DNA of 64,000 nt from Prevotella sp. Lineage in GTDB: Bacteria > Bacteroidota > Bacteroidia > Bacteroidales > Muribaculaceae. The stretch is taken from assembly GCA_023662865.1 (NCBI GenBank), contig JAMPIK010000007.1:17339-81338 (forward strand). The letters run 5' to 3'. Shown here piece after piece: positions 52,751 to 62,312 of the stretch (the stretch's first letter is position 1; the number at the start of each line of letters is the position of its first letter). Under the pieces are notes generated by a model that did not search any database, had not been told where the DNA came from, and saw only the letters and a program-made list of their open reading frames with translations. Made by a program: the position numbers and the translations under genes.

Positions 52751-54037
52751 ATGTCTGAAGAATTGATACACGATAGTTTTGACCGGGAGCATTTGTGGCA
52801 CCCGTATACTTCTACTCATAACCCTTTGCCTACTTACAAGGTGCGCGAGGCATACGGGTGTGTGATTACGCTTGAGGACGGCACGGAGCTGATTGACGGT
52901 ATGTCCTCATGGTGGTGTGTGATACATGGTTACAATCACCCGCGGTTGAATGAGGCTGCCCGGCGACAACTTGACAAGATGAGCCATGTGATGTTCGGCG
53001 GTTTTACTCACGAGCCGGCTGTTGAGCTTGGAAAACTTCTGCTGTCTGTTTTGCCGCCGTCAATGCACTATATATTTTATGCAGACAGCGGAAGTGTGGC
53101 GGTTGAGGTAGCCATGAAAATGGCGGTTCAAGCGCAGAATAACCACCAACGCACTAATTTCGCTACCATACGCACCGGCTATCATGGCGACACGTGGAAT
53201 GCCATGAGTGTGTGCGATCCGATCACGGGTATGCACGGTGTATTCGGCGGAGCTTTGCCGATACGCTATTTCGCCCCCTCACCGCAATGTCGGTTTGACG
53301 ATGAATGGGATGATGCTGATTTTGAACCTATGCGCAAACTTTTGCATGAGCATAAAGATGAACTGGCCGCTGTAATTTTGGAGCCGATAGTGCAAGGTGC
53401 CGGAGGTATGCGTTTTTATCATCCTCAATATCTGCGCGAGCTTCGCAAAGAATGTGATGAACTTGGTATCTACCTGATATTTGATGAGATAGCCACCGGC
53501 TTCGGACGCACCGGAAAACTGTTTGCATGGGAGCATGCCGAAGTAGAACCGGACATAATGACGATAGGCAAGTCGATAACCGGTGGATATATGACTTTTG
53601 CTGCCGTGGCGGCAAACAAGCGTGTTGCCGATGCAATCTCTGTGGGCGAGGCAGGTTGTATGATGCACGGCCCCACTTTTATGGGTAATCCGTTGGCGTG
53701 TGCCGTAGCTGTTGAGAGTACGAAGATGCTGCTTGAACAGGACTGGCAATCCAAGGTGAAGCATATTGAGGCTCGCATGAGAGAGCTCCTCGCCCCGGCC
53801 GGAGATATCCCCGGTGTGAGGGATGTCAGGGTGTTAGGCGGTATCGGAGTGATTGAAACAGAGAAGGTTATAGACCTCGCTTCATTCCAAAAGAGGTGCG
53901 TGGAGGAGGGTGTGTGGATTCGTCCGTTCGGGCACAATTCATACATTATGCCCCCTTATTTAGCCGTCAACGATGAGCAGCTTGAAAAGCTTGCCGCTAC
54001 ATTGATTAAACTGGTTAAAGAACAGGTAGACGCTTGA
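52751..54037 (+). CDS. bioA: Adenosylmethionine-8-amino-7-oxononanoate aminotransferase
   Basis: This class III PLP aminotransferase of 428 residues makes diaminopelargonate in biotin synthesis. The opening H-L-W-H-P-Y-T-S, then [36 protein letters not shown] and [10 protein letters not shown] (PLP lysine) are BioA features. It is the first gene of the bio operon; its stop forms TGATG with bioF. Confidence 0.96.
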   Translation: MSEELIHDSFDREHLWHPYTSTHNPLPTYKVREAYGCVITLEDGTELIDGMSSWWCVIHGYNHPRLNEAARRQLDKMSHVMFGGFTHEPAVELGKLLLSVLPPSMHYIFYADSGSVAVEVAMKMAVQAQNNHQRTNFATIRTGYHGDTWNAMSVCDPITGMHGVFGGALPIRYFAPSPQCRFDDEWDDADFEPMRKLLHEHKDELAAVILEPIVQGAGGMRFYHPQYLRELRKECDELGIYLIFDEIATGFGRTGKLFAWEHAEVEPDIMTIGKSITGGYMTFAAVAANKRVADAISVGEAGCMMHGPTFMGNPLACAVAVESTKMLLEQDWQSKVKHIEARMRELLAPAGDIPGVRDVRVLGGIGVIETEKVIDLASFQKRCVEEGVWIRPFGHNSYIMPPYLAVNDEQLEKLAATLIKLVKEQVDA

Positions 54038-55164
54038 TGAGTTCGTATTCAGAAATATTAACAGGATATAAAAACGAAGGGAGACTCAGAGCAATTCCCG
54101 CCGGGTGCGCCGGCATTGTGTTGGATTTCTCCTCAAACGATTATATGGGTATTACCTCAAATCCCCGACTGATTGAGGAGTTCCTTTCGCAAAGCAACAG
54201 TTATAAATTTTCATCATCGGCCTCCCGTTTGTTAAGTTCTGAACAAGCAGAGTATAAGGCTTTTGAGGATTGGCTCGGCGCGGAGTATCGGAAAAGTGTA
54301 CTGCTCTTCAACTCCGGTTATCATGCCAATGCCGGCTGCGTTTCCGCACTTGCTGTGCCGGGTACGGTAATTTTGTCCGACAAACTGATTCATGCCTCGA
54401 TAATTGACGGTATAAGGCTCTCCAAAGCTCCATATAAACGTTTCAGACACAATGATATAGACTCACTGTCAAGGGAGCTGGTAAAGGTGCATGATGAGGC
54501 GGAACGTGTGCTTGTCATAGTTGAGTCTATTTACAGTATGGACGGCGACATCGCGCCTCTTAATGAGATTGTTGCTCTGAAAGAGCGTTTTCCGAAAATA
54601 TTGCTGTATGTAGATGAGGCACATGCCCTTGGTGTCCGGGGTGAACGCGGACTCGGTGTATGTGAGGAACTCGGAATTCTTGACGAGGTAGATGTATTGA
54701 TTGGTACGTTCGGGAAGGCTGTCGGCTCAATGGGTGCTTTCGCGGCCACAAGTGAGGAACTGAATATATTTCTGTTGAATAATGCGCGGAGTTTCATTTT
54801 CTCTACTGCATTGCCTCCGATAAATGTAGCATTTTCGCATTTTGCAATGCGCAAGTTGCTGAATATGAATTCCGAACGTAAGTATTTAGCTGAATTGGGC
54901 GCGACATTCAGAGCCGGAGTTGAAGCCATAACCGGCGAGTCAACGGTTTCGGCCTCGCAGATTGTGCCGCTGATGGCTTACAGCAACGAGCGGGCATTGT
55001 GGCTGTCGGCAATGCTGAAAGAGCGAGGTATTCTCGCATTGCCTATACGCAAACCGACTGTCCCGGTCGGTACAGAAAGGCTCCGTTTCAGCTTAAGCGC
55101 GGCAATGACCGAAGGGGATATTAAGCTAACACTCAATACTTTGGCTGATATTTATGAAGCTTGA
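54037..55164 (+). CDS. bioF: 8-amino-7-oxononanoate synthase
   Basis: This PLP enzyme of 375 residues condenses pimeloyl-thioester with alanine. Visible are F-S-S-N-D-Y-M-G-I, S-S-A-S-R-L-L-S, F-N-S-G-Y-H-A-N, V-D-E-A-H-A-L-G-V-R-G and T-F-G-K-A-V-G-S-M-G-A-F (PLP lysine). A TTG at 54034 is in frame, but the ATG at 54037 overlaps the bioA stop by one base. It overlaps the next gene by 11 bases. Confidence 0.95.
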   Translation: MSSYSEILTGYKNEGRLRAIPAGCAGIVLDFSSNDYMGITSNPRLIEEFLSQSNSYKFSSSASRLLSSEQAEYKAFEDWLGAEYRKSVLLFNSGYHANAGCVSALAVPGTVILSDKLIHASIIDGIRLSKAPYKRFRHNDIDSLSRELVKVHDEAERVLVIVESIYSMDGDIAPLNEIVALKERFPKILLYVDEAHALGVRGERGLGVCEELGILDEVDVLIGTFGKAVGSMGAFAATSEELNIFLLNNARSFIFSTALPPINVAFSHFAMRKLLNMNSERKYLAELGATFRAGVEAITGESTVSASQIVPLMAYSNERALWLSAMLKERGILALPIRKPTVPVGTERLRFSLSAAMTEGDIKLTLNTLADIYEA

Positions 55165-56539
55165 GTTTCTGCATAAGTTCGACACAGACCGCCTGATACT
55201 GATAGTTGCCGGGTGGGGGAGTGATGGGCGCAGTTTTCCGAATATTCAAATGTCCGGGTGGGATATTGCCGTTATCAGCGGCCTTGATTCCCAACTCCCT
55301 GATTTGGAGTTAATTGCAAAATATAAAACGATATATCTATATGCATGGTCGCTCGGCGTATGGTCAACTCAATATTTACTCGGCAACAAAATCAAGGCGA
55401 CTAAGGCATTTGCCGTAAACGGCACAACAACACCGTGTAATGATGATTGCGGTATTCCGGTAAATATTTTCAACGGAACACTCAACTCCTTGAATGAACG
55501 CAATTTATACAAATTCAGAGTGCGCATGTGCGGAGGGGTAAAAGCATATCAACAGTGCAAACTTCTGTTTGAGCATATTGCCGATGTCAATGATTTGCGG
55601 AATCAACTAATGTTTGTCCGTGATTGCCCGGAAGGGGTGCGAGTCTCTACCGGGTGGGATGCCGCTTTTATTTCTGACGCCGACAATATCTTCCCGGCAA
55701 AAAATCAAGAAAATGCGTGGCATGGAGTTACTCGCATCTATAAATTAAACGCTCCTCATTATGTTGATTTGCAACAGATTATATCACAGACAATAATAGA
55801 TGTCGATAGGGTGGGGAAGAGGTTCACGCGCAGTCTGCAAACGTATGACGCACATTCCCATGCCCAACGGTTGATTGCAGAAAGGCTCGCGGATAAGATG
55901 CAGGCTGTTATGACTTTGTCGGAAGGAGATGTACTGGAAATAGGTTGCGGCACCGGCAATTTTACACGCGAATGGAGCAAGCATTTCAAGGCCGACAGAG
56001 CAATATTTATGGATCTTTGCGATATGCCGCAATTCGGAGTTGCTCCAAACGAAATATACATAAAAGGAGATGCCGAGTCTCTTGTAGACAAGTTAGCCGA
56101 TGAACAGCCCGCTTCGCTTGCAGCAATTTTTTCAGCAAGCGCGATACAGTGGTTCAGCAATTTACCTCTCTTCTTCAGCCGGTGTGCAACGGCATTGCAT
56201 TCGGGTGGCTTTATCGCAATGTCCACATTCGCGCCCGGCAATCTTGAAGAATTGCAAACGCTCCGCCCCGACCATTTGCAATATCTTGACAAAGAGGAAC
56301 ATAAAGAAATATTATCAGAACTATTTTCCGAAGTGATAGTGGAAGAAGAAAAAATCGAGCTGGAATTTTCATCACCTTTGGAAGCGTTGCGCCATTTGCA
56401 ACTCACCGGAGTAACCACCTCCGGCAGCCGTCGCGCCTCCGTGAGCGAACTGCGCCGCTTCGCCGACCGATTTCCCATGAACGCCCGAGGCCGTTACACC
56501 TTGACCTTCCGCCCTATATACTTGCTCGCTCGCCGCTAA
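55154..56539 (+). CDS. BioG-BioC fusion: pimeloyl-ACP esterase + malonyl-ACP methyltransferase
   Basis: This 461-residue bifunctional protein covers the two ends of pimelate chain synthesis. Residues about 1-215 are a DUF452/BioG alpha/beta hydrolase with nucleophile serine in A-W-S-L-G-V-W near 64, which removes the methyl ester. Residues about 225-461 are a BioC methyltransferase with SAM motif L-E-I-G-C-G-T-G near 261 and S-A-S-A-I-Q-W-F-S. It ends the bioA-bioF operon; bioB and bioD are elsewhere. The order puts the opposing activities in one chain. Confidence 0.93.
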   Translation: MKLEFLHKFDTDRLILIVAGWGSDGRSFPNIQMSGWDIAVISGLDSQLPDLELIAKYKTIYLYAWSLGVWSTQYLLGNKIKATKAFAVNGTTTPCNDDCGIPVNIFNGTLNSLNERNLYKFRVRMCGGVKAYQQCKLLFEHIADVNDLRNQLMFVRDCPEGVRVSTGWDAAFISDADNIFPAKNQENAWHGVTRIYKLNAPHYVDLQQIISQTIIDVDRVGKRFTRSLQTYDAHSHAQRLIAERLADKMQAVMTLSEGDVLEIGCGTGNFTREWSKHFKADRAIFMDLCDMPQFGVAPNEIYIKGDAESLVDKLADEQPASLAAIFSASAIQWFSNLPLFFSRCATALHSGGFIAMSTFAPGNLEELQTLRPDHLQYLDKEEHKEILSELFSEVIVEEEKIELEFSSPLEALRHLQLTGVTTSGSRRASVSELRRFADRFPMNARGRYTLTFRPIYLLARR

Positions 56540-56584
56540 CCACACCCCGGGTACATACGCGTATTGTACACGTCAGCGCAGTTG

Positions 56585-57814
56585 CTACTTCCGTGGCAGG
56601 GTTTGTATAAAATCGGTTATTTTGTCAAGAACTTCGGGGGCTACTGTTGTTTCTATTGAGGGGTATTCACCGGGCAACCCGGTTTGTGAGGGTTGCATCA
56701 TATGGTTAATCCCGGTAATTACAACGACTTGTGCATTCGGATTATTGGCGAGAAGCTCGCTCATGACCGGCTCATTAATAGACGGACGCACCTGCATATC
56801 GTTTTTGCCGTATATTACCAATACGGGCAAATCAACAGCCATGGCAATATCTTCAGCCGGATTATATTCCATGAAGTAATGCATCCACGCGCTTGACTCT
56901 GCAGCGTTTTTCAGAAAATCTGTTTCGGTAGAGGCATTTGCCGACGGGGTAAAATTGCGGTATTGATCGAGAAGTATTTCTCGGCCTGAAAGAGACGGAG
57001 CACCTACGGAAACAATAAAATCAGGCCGTGCCGCGTCTTTGCCTTTTGATGTTACAACAAACGCAATTGTTGCCCCCTCACTATGTCCCAATATGCCGAT
57101 ATTTGAATATCCAAGGCCACGAAGATACTGCAATGCAGCCATTGCATCACGAGCGAAATCTGCTGTTGTGCAATTTTCGGGATTTCCGGTTGACTCGCCG
57201 GTTCCTCTGTCATCGTATCTTAAAGATGCGACACCGTTTCTTGCCAGATAGTCGGCAAGCACAGCAAACGGTTTATGTCCGAAAATTTCTTCATCGCGGT
57301 TCTGCAGTCCGGACCCGGACACCATAATAACGATGGGCGTATTCTTATCAGCCTCTTTCGGAGAGGTGAGTGTTCCGGCAAGTGTTACCCCGTCTTCATC
57401 GTTTTTGAATGATACGGTTTCAACGTTGTATGAGAATGGCGGCACGGGAGTCTGTGGTCTGTTTTGCTTTACTTCTCCGCGAGTCAGATTTAAATGCAAG
57501 CTATTTCCCATTTGAGTAAATGCGCCCTTGATTTCATTATTTACCAATTTCCCTTGGAATGAAAGCAGCAGATTCGGTACTTCAATTGAAATTGAATCGC
57601 CTTCGCAATATTTTACGGTTGTCGGTATCCCTTTGGCTCCTTGGTCGGGACTGTCAAGCGTTACAACGGGTGGTATTTCATCAGAGATATGAAAGACTAT
57701 TGCCAATTTTGCCATGCCCAAATCGAGCTTTCCGTTCCATGTGCCGACCAGGGATTGAGCGTTAACAGCAAAACAGAGTAATGCGCTTATGGCTATAAAA
57801 TAAAACCGTTTCAT
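56585..57814 (-). CDS. Secreted alpha/beta hydrolase
   Basis: This exported hydrolase of 409 residues has a signal peptide to about residue 20 (A-V-N-A-Q). An N-terminal beta-rich domain (W-N-G-K-L-D-L-G) of about 110 residues precedes the catalytic domain. The latter has the nucleophile elbow G-H-S-E-G near 243, an acid in Y-G-K-N-D and a histidine in G-I-N-H-M-M. The layout resembles lipoprotein-like esterases with a DUF3887-type front. Its ATG forms TGATG with the nqrF stop, so it is the last gene of the NQR operon. The substrate is unknown. Confidence 0.9.
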   Translation of the reverse strand: MKRFYFIAISALLCFAVNAQSLVGTWNGKLDLGMAKLAIVFHISDEIPPVVTLDSPDQGAKGIPTTVKYCEGDSISIEVPNLLLSFQGKLVNNEIKGAFTQMGNSLHLNLTRGEVKQNRPQTPVPPFSYNVETVSFKNDEDGVTLAGTLTSPKEADKNTPIVIMVSGSGLQNRDEEIFGHKPFAVLADYLARNGVASLRYDDRGTGESTGNPENCTTADFARDAMAALQYLRGLGYSNIGILGHSEGATIAFVVTSKGKDAARPDFIVSVGAPSLSGREILLDQYRNFTPSANASTETDFLKNAAESSAWMHYFMEYNPAEDIAMAVDLPVLVIYGKNDMQVRPSINEPVMSELLANNPNAQVVVITGINHMMQPSQTGLPGEYPSIETTVAPEVLDKITDFIQTLPRK

Positions 57815-59112
57815 CAGCCTCCGAAGTTATCGTAATGAATACTTTCCGGTTCAACACCAAGAGAATACAGCATCTTGTTGACAGCATTGCTCATGGGGCC
57901 GGGACCGCACATATAATACTCGATATCTTCCGGGTTGTCATGATTCTTCAGATATGTATCGTACATCACCTGATGAACAAAACCGGGGGTATATTTCACA
58001 CCGGCGGCATCTGCTGCCGGGTCGGGACGGTCGAGCGCGAGGTGGAAATGGAAATTCGGAAACTCTTTTTCCAGCTCAAGGAAGTCATTAAGATAAAAGA
58101 CTTCGTTCAGTGCGCGTGCGCCGTAGAAATAGTGCATTTCGCGATCGCGTGTGTTTAATGTTTTGAGCATATGCATAATTTGGCTGCGAAGAGGAGCCAT
58201 ACCGGCACCGCCTCCTACCCAAATCATCTCGGCTTTTGAGTCGAAGTTTGGATGGAAATCCCCGTATGGACCGCTCATCAGCACCTTGTCGCCGGGTTTG
58301 AGCGTGAAGATATATGAAGATGCGATACCGGGCGAGACGGGTTGAAAGCCAACTTGCGGTTTGGGCTTGAACGGTGGTGTGGCAATGCGCACCGTGAGCA
58401 TGAATCGGTCGCCCTCTGCCGGGTAGTTGGCCATTGAATATGCGCGAACGGTTGGCTCTTTATTTACACATTTGAGCGTAAACAAACCGAATTTCTCCCA
58501 TGCCGGCAAATATTCATCTCCGATAAGCGACTTATCTATATCCTTATCATAATCCATTGAATATTCCGGTATGCGTATCTGCGCATACGAGCCGGGAATG
58601 AAATTCATGTGTGCTCCTTCCGGCAACTTCACGATAAATTCTTTTATAAAGGTAGCGACATTGCGATTGCTGATTACTTCACACTCATATTCCTTAACAT
58701 CAAGTGCGGCTGCCGGCACACGTATGTCCATATTTCCCTTTACTTTTACCTGGCAGCCCAAGCGCCAATTCTCTTTGATTTGTTTGCGTGTGAAATGCAC
58801 AGCCTCGGTGGGGAGCATCTCCCCGCCGCCTGAGTCTACCTGCACTCTGCACTGACCGCAACTTCCCTTTCCGCCGCATGCACTTGAAAGGTGTATGCCG
58901 GCATCTGCCAATGTGGTAAGCAATGAGGAGCCGGATTCCACTTCAAGTTCTTTGCCGCCTTTGTTGATGTCTATCTTTACCTTGCCGGTTGCCACAAGAA
59001 AGCGGCGTGCCACCAATAGTATGGCCACCAACACAAGCGTCAGTGCCGCAAAAAATCCGGCGGCTATCCCTACCGAAGACCAAACTATTTCTGTTAATAT
59101 CGTGTAGTTCAT
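57814..59112 (-). CDS. nqrF: Na+-translocating NADH:quinone oxidoreductase subunit F
   Basis: This electron-input subunit has 432 residues. An N-terminal helix (about 15-40) is followed by a [2Fe-2S] ferredoxin domain with C-G-G-K-G-S-C-G-Q-C near 82-91 and a distal G-C. The FAD domain has R-A-Y-S-M-A-N and the NADH domain has V-G-G-G-A-G-M-A-P and Y-Y-M-C-G-P-G-P. A TTG at 59121 is in frame; the ATG at 59112 is the better start, 5 bases after nqrE. Confidence 0.97.
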   Translation of the reverse strand: MNYTILTEIVWSSVGIAAGFFAALTLVLVAILLVARRFLVATGKVKIDINKGGKELEVESGSSLLTTLADAGIHLSSACGGKGSCGQCRVQVDSGGGEMLPTEAVHFTRKQIKENWRLGCQVKVKGNMDIRVPAAALDVKEYECEVISNRNVATFIKEFIVKLPEGAHMNFIPGSYAQIRIPEYSMDYDKDIDKSLIGDEYLPAWEKFGLFTLKCVNKEPTVRAYSMANYPAEGDRFMLTVRIATPPFKPKPQVGFQPVSPGIASSYIFTLKPGDKVLMSGPYGDFHPNFDSKAEMIWVGGGAGMAPLRSQIMHMLKTLNTRDREMHYFYGARALNEVFYLNDFLELEKEFPNFHFHLALDRPDPAADAAGVKYTPGFVHQVMYDTYLKNHDNPEDIEYYMCGPGPMSNAVNKMLYSLGVEPESIHYDNFGG

Positions 59113-59117
59113 AAGTG

Positions 59118-59732
59118 TCAAAGTTTAATACCCAAAAAGCTCATGAATGCAATACCCATAAGTCCGGTTACTATAAATGTAATGCCTATGCCGCGCAAAG
59201 GTTTGGGAATGGCGTTATATGCAAGTCGCTCTCGAATGGCGGCAATACAGGTGATAGCCAACAGCCAACCGATACCGGAGCCGGCACCGTAGACAGTGGC
59301 TGTCCATGCATTCGTAAAATCGCGCTGCTGCATAAATAAAACGGCTCCTAGTATTGCGCAGTTCACTGCTATCAAAGGCAAAAAGATACCGAGTGAGTTG
59401 TATAAGCCGGGAGAGTATTTCTCAATTATCATCTCAAGCAGCTGCACAAGTGAGGCAATTACGGCAATAAAAATAATCAGCGAAAGGAAGCTTAAATCCA
59501 ATCCGGCATAGTCGGCTCCGAGCCATTGAAGTGCACCGGGGCGCAACACATAGGTGTCCAGACACCATGTCACGGGCAGTGCTATAATCAGCACGAAGCT
59601 AACGGCTATACCCAATCCGAATGCGGTTTTTACATTTTTGCTCACCGCAAGAAAAGAACACATGCCCAGAAAGTAGGCAAATATCATGTTGTCGATAAAT
59701 ATCGACTTTATAAACAAATTCAGATTTTCCAT
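59118..59732 (-). CDS. nqrE: Na+-NQR subunit E
   Basis: This membrane subunit has 204 residues and six helices. A conserved cysteine lies near the middle of helix 1 (G-M-C-S-F-L) and another in N-C-A-I-L-G-A-V, which together with NqrD hold the intramembrane iron centre. It begins one base after nqrD and ends 5 bases before nqrF. It differs from RnfA mainly by context; the adjacent NqrA and NqrF settle the call. Confidence 0.95.
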   Translation of the reverse strand: MENLNLFIKSIFIDNMIFAYFLGMCSFLAVSKNVKTAFGLGIAVSFVLIIALPVTWCLDTYVLRPGALQWLGADYAGLDLSFLSLIIFIAVIASLVQLLEMIIEKYSPGLYNSLGIFLPLIAVNCAILGAVLFMQQRDFTNAWTATVYGAGSGIGWLLAITCIAAIRERLAYNAIPKPLRGIGITFIVTGLMGIAFMSFLGIKL

Positions 59733-59733
59733 A

Positions 59734-60354
59734 TCAGTCTTCTTGCAGTTCTTTATTGTATGAGCGGTGCACCCAGATTATGCAACCTACGAGTATGAGA
59801 GCCATGGGAGGAAGTATCATGAGGCCGTTGTTCATATATCCGGCATCATACCACGATTGTGGCACTACTTGATAGCCCCATATCATACCCGAACCGAACA
59901 ACTCGCGGAAGAATGCCACGATTATCAGTATGATACCGTAACCTATTCCGTTTCCTACGCCGTCAAGAAATGAAGGCCACGGCCGGTTGCTGAGTGCAAA
60001 TGCTTCTAAACGACCCATCAATATACAGTTGGTGATAATCAATCCGATAAAGACAGACAATTGCTTGCTGACATCATAAGCGTATGCCTTAAGTATCTGA
60101 TCTACAATTACTACCAGTGCGGCAACCACAACGAGTTGCACTATAATGCGGATTGATGATGGTATTGTCTTTCTCATAAGGGAAATTATCACATTCGCCA
60201 GCGCCAATACGGCTGTAACGGATATGGTCATTACAACAGCCGGTTCAAGTTTGGCCGTTACCGCAAGTGCGGAACAGATACCCAACACCTGTACTATAAC
60301 AGGGTTCTCTTTTGAAAACGGGTTGAAAAATACTGATATGTTTTTACTTGCCAT
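59734..60354 (-). CDS. nqrD: Na+-NQR subunit D
   Basis: This membrane subunit has 206 residues and six helices. The iron-centre cysteines are in L-G-I-C-S-A-L-A-V and [19 protein letters not shown] is the usual loop. It overlaps nqrC by 11 bases, and nqrE follows after 1 base. Confidence 0.95.
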   Translation of the reverse strand: MASKNISVFFNPFSKENPVIVQVLGICSALAVTAKLEPAVVMTISVTAVLALANVIISLMRKTIPSSIRIIVQLVVVAALVVIVDQILKAYAYDVSKQLSVFIGLIITNCILMGRLEAFALSNRPWPSFLDGVGNGIGYGIILIIVAFFRELFGSGMIWGYQVVPQSWYDAGYMNNGLMILPPMALILVGCIIWVHRSYNKELQED

Positions 60355-61066
60355 TGCGTTTCAGTTTTTTAAGATATTCAGTATAGGGTTCAAGGCTTGA
60401 ATGTAACATTTTATCCACTCCTTGCGAGGTAATGGTACCGCCGCTTATTCCGTTTACATATGAGCCGGTTTGCGGTTCCTGCCCGGGCTTGCACACCTTT
60501 ACACTCAGAAATTTACCTCCGTCTGAGAAAATATCTTTACCCTTAAATTGGTTGCTGAATGCCGGTTTCTCGATTTCCGCGCCTAACCCCGGAGTCTCCC
60601 CCTGATGTGCGAAATAGGCACCATATATTGTATCTCCATTGGTATCAAATGCAATATAACCCCATATCGGGCCCCATAGCCCGGCACCATACACCGGAAT
60701 TACGTACTTTGTTCCGGCGGTTGTGGTACATTCAAACACCGGCAATTTTCTGGCATCGGCCGGCTTTTTGATTTCAGCGGCAAGATTCATACACGCCTCA
60801 AACGCTGCTTCCGCATCGTCATTGACAATATTGCCGTGATAGTCTACAAGATAGCTCCGCTTCACGTGTTCATTAAACAGTGTTGACACGTCTTGACCCT
60901 CACTGCTTATCAATGCGGCTCGCAGTATTTGCGATTTGGTATCGTTGGCGGCATTCTCCTGTTGCTGCGGATGCAGATTTTGATATATCACAGACAGCAC
61001 TATGCCAACTGTCAACACAAGACCGACAGCATATATCAGAGCATAAATATTACTTTGCTTTTTCAT
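60344..61066 (-). CDS. nqrC: Na+-NQR subunit C
   Basis: This flavoprotein subunit of 240 residues has one N-terminal membrane helix and a periplasmic domain carrying covalent FMN. The flavinylation motif reads S-G-G-T-I-T-S with the acceptor threonine near 211; the common form is S-G-A-T. W-G-P-I-W-G-Y-I-A and E-T-P-G-L-G-A-E-I are family motifs. ApbE, the FMN transferase, is not in the window. It starts 13 bases after nqrB. Confidence 0.95.
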   Translation of the reverse strand: MKKQSNIYALIYAVGLVLTVGIVLSVIYQNLHPQQQENAANDTKSQILRAALISSEGQDVSTLFNEHVKRSYLVDYHGNIVNDDAEAAFEACMNLAAEIKKPADARKLPVFECTTTAGTKYVIPVYGAGLWGPIWGYIAFDTNGDTIYGAYFAHQGETPGLGAEIEKPAFSNQFKGKDIFSDGGKFLSVKVCKPGQEPQTGSYVNGISGGTITSQGVDKMLHSSLEPYTEYLKKLKRNGK

Positions 61067-61079
61067 TGCAGTATTCTTT

Positions 61080-62285
61080 TTATGAAGCGGACTCTCCGGT
61101 TACAGCCAAACGCTTTTGGCGAGATTTGATATTGGAGCGTACCACACACCAGTCTATTAACGAAGCAAAGCTGTTCATGAGCAGCACTGCGAGCATTGCT
61201 CCTTCCGGATAACCGGGGTTATAACAGCGTATTATGATTGCCAATGCCCCGGTGAGGAAGCCATATATCACTTTCCCGGTTTCTGTGCGACAAGCCGTAA
61301 CCGGGTCAGTAGCCATAAAGACAATGGCAAAGGCAAAGCCGCCCAGACAAAGCTGCTCTACCGGGCTGATGTAGGTTACGGGGAACAGCGGACTTGCTGT
61401 GTAATTGGCAATGCATGACATCGCAAATCCTCCTGTTACACCGCTCAATATAATCTTCCATGATGCCATGCCGGATAATATGAGAATGGCAGCACCTATG
61501 ATAATGCAAAGTGTGGAGGTTTCTCCCCATGAACCGGGAATAAAACCAAGGAAGCTGTCCATAAATGTAATGGGGTGTCCCGTCACATCAACAAGCTGAA
61601 CCGATGCCGGGTCAGCAGCGGAAGCAATCTGTCCGAGGGGGGTGGCTCCCGAAAAACCATTCACGGCGGAGTCTGAACCGAGAGATACGAATACCTTGTC
61701 GCCACTCATTTTCGAAGGGTACGCAAAGAACAGGAATGCACGTGCCATAAGTGCTACATTAAATATGTTGTAGCCGGTACCGCCAAACACTTCTTTTACG
61801 AAAATTACGGAGAATGCTGTGGCCAAAGCCAATATCCATAACGGAGTGTCAATAGGGCAAATCATCGGTATCAATATTCCAGACACCAAGAAGCCCTCCT
61901 GGATTTCATGACCTCTGATCTGAGCTACAATAAATTCAATGCCCAGGCCGGTAAGGTAGACAACCACTATCTGTGGCAATGCCCTTAACAGTCCGTAAAT
62001 AAAAAGTTCGGCAATTGCCGAGGTGTCTCCACCGGTAGCCAAAGCGTGTTGATAACCGATATTGTACATACCGAAGAGTACACATGGCAACAATGCAAGC
62101 ACTACGGTAATCATTGTACGCTTCGAGTCGTTGGAGTCGTGTATATGCACACCATTCTTCCCGGTCTCATTCGGAGTGTACAGGAAAGTGTACAAACCGT
62201 CAAACACCGAGTGGAGAACCGAAAGTTTCCCGCCCGGCTCAAACTGTGGCTTTATTTTATCTAATTGACGTTTCAGTAATTTCAT
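61080..62285 (-). CDS. nqrB: Na+-NQR subunit B
   Basis: This multi-pass membrane subunit has 401 residues and carries covalent FMN on the threonine in S-G-A-T-P-L-G near 213, plus riboflavin. Helices hold the Na+ path. Features include F-G-G-T-G-Y-N-I-F-N and A-T-D-P-V-T-A. It begins 27 bases after nqrA. The covalent site is intact. Confidence 0.97.
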   Translation of the reverse strand: MKLLKRQLDKIKPQFEPGGKLSVLHSVFDGLYTFLYTPNETGKNGVHIHDSNDSKRTMITVVLALLPCVLFGMYNIGYQHALATGGDTSAIAELFIYGLLRALPQIVVVYLTGLGIEFIVAQIRGHEIQEGFLVSGILIPMICPIDTPLWILALATAFSVIFVKEVFGGTGYNIFNVALMARAFLFFAYPSKMSGDKVFVSLGSDSAVNGFSGATPLGQIASAADPASVQLVDVTGHPITFMDSFLGFIPGSWGETSTLCIIIGAAILILSGMASWKIILSGVTGGFAMSCIANYTASPLFPVTYISPVEQLCLGGFAFAIVFMATDPVTACRTETGKVIYGFLTGALAIIIRCYNPGYPEGAMLAVLLMNSFASLIDWCVVRSNIKSRQKRLAVTGESAS

Positions 62286-62312
62286 TTTTAGAGTGTGTCT
62301 AATTTTCTTCTG

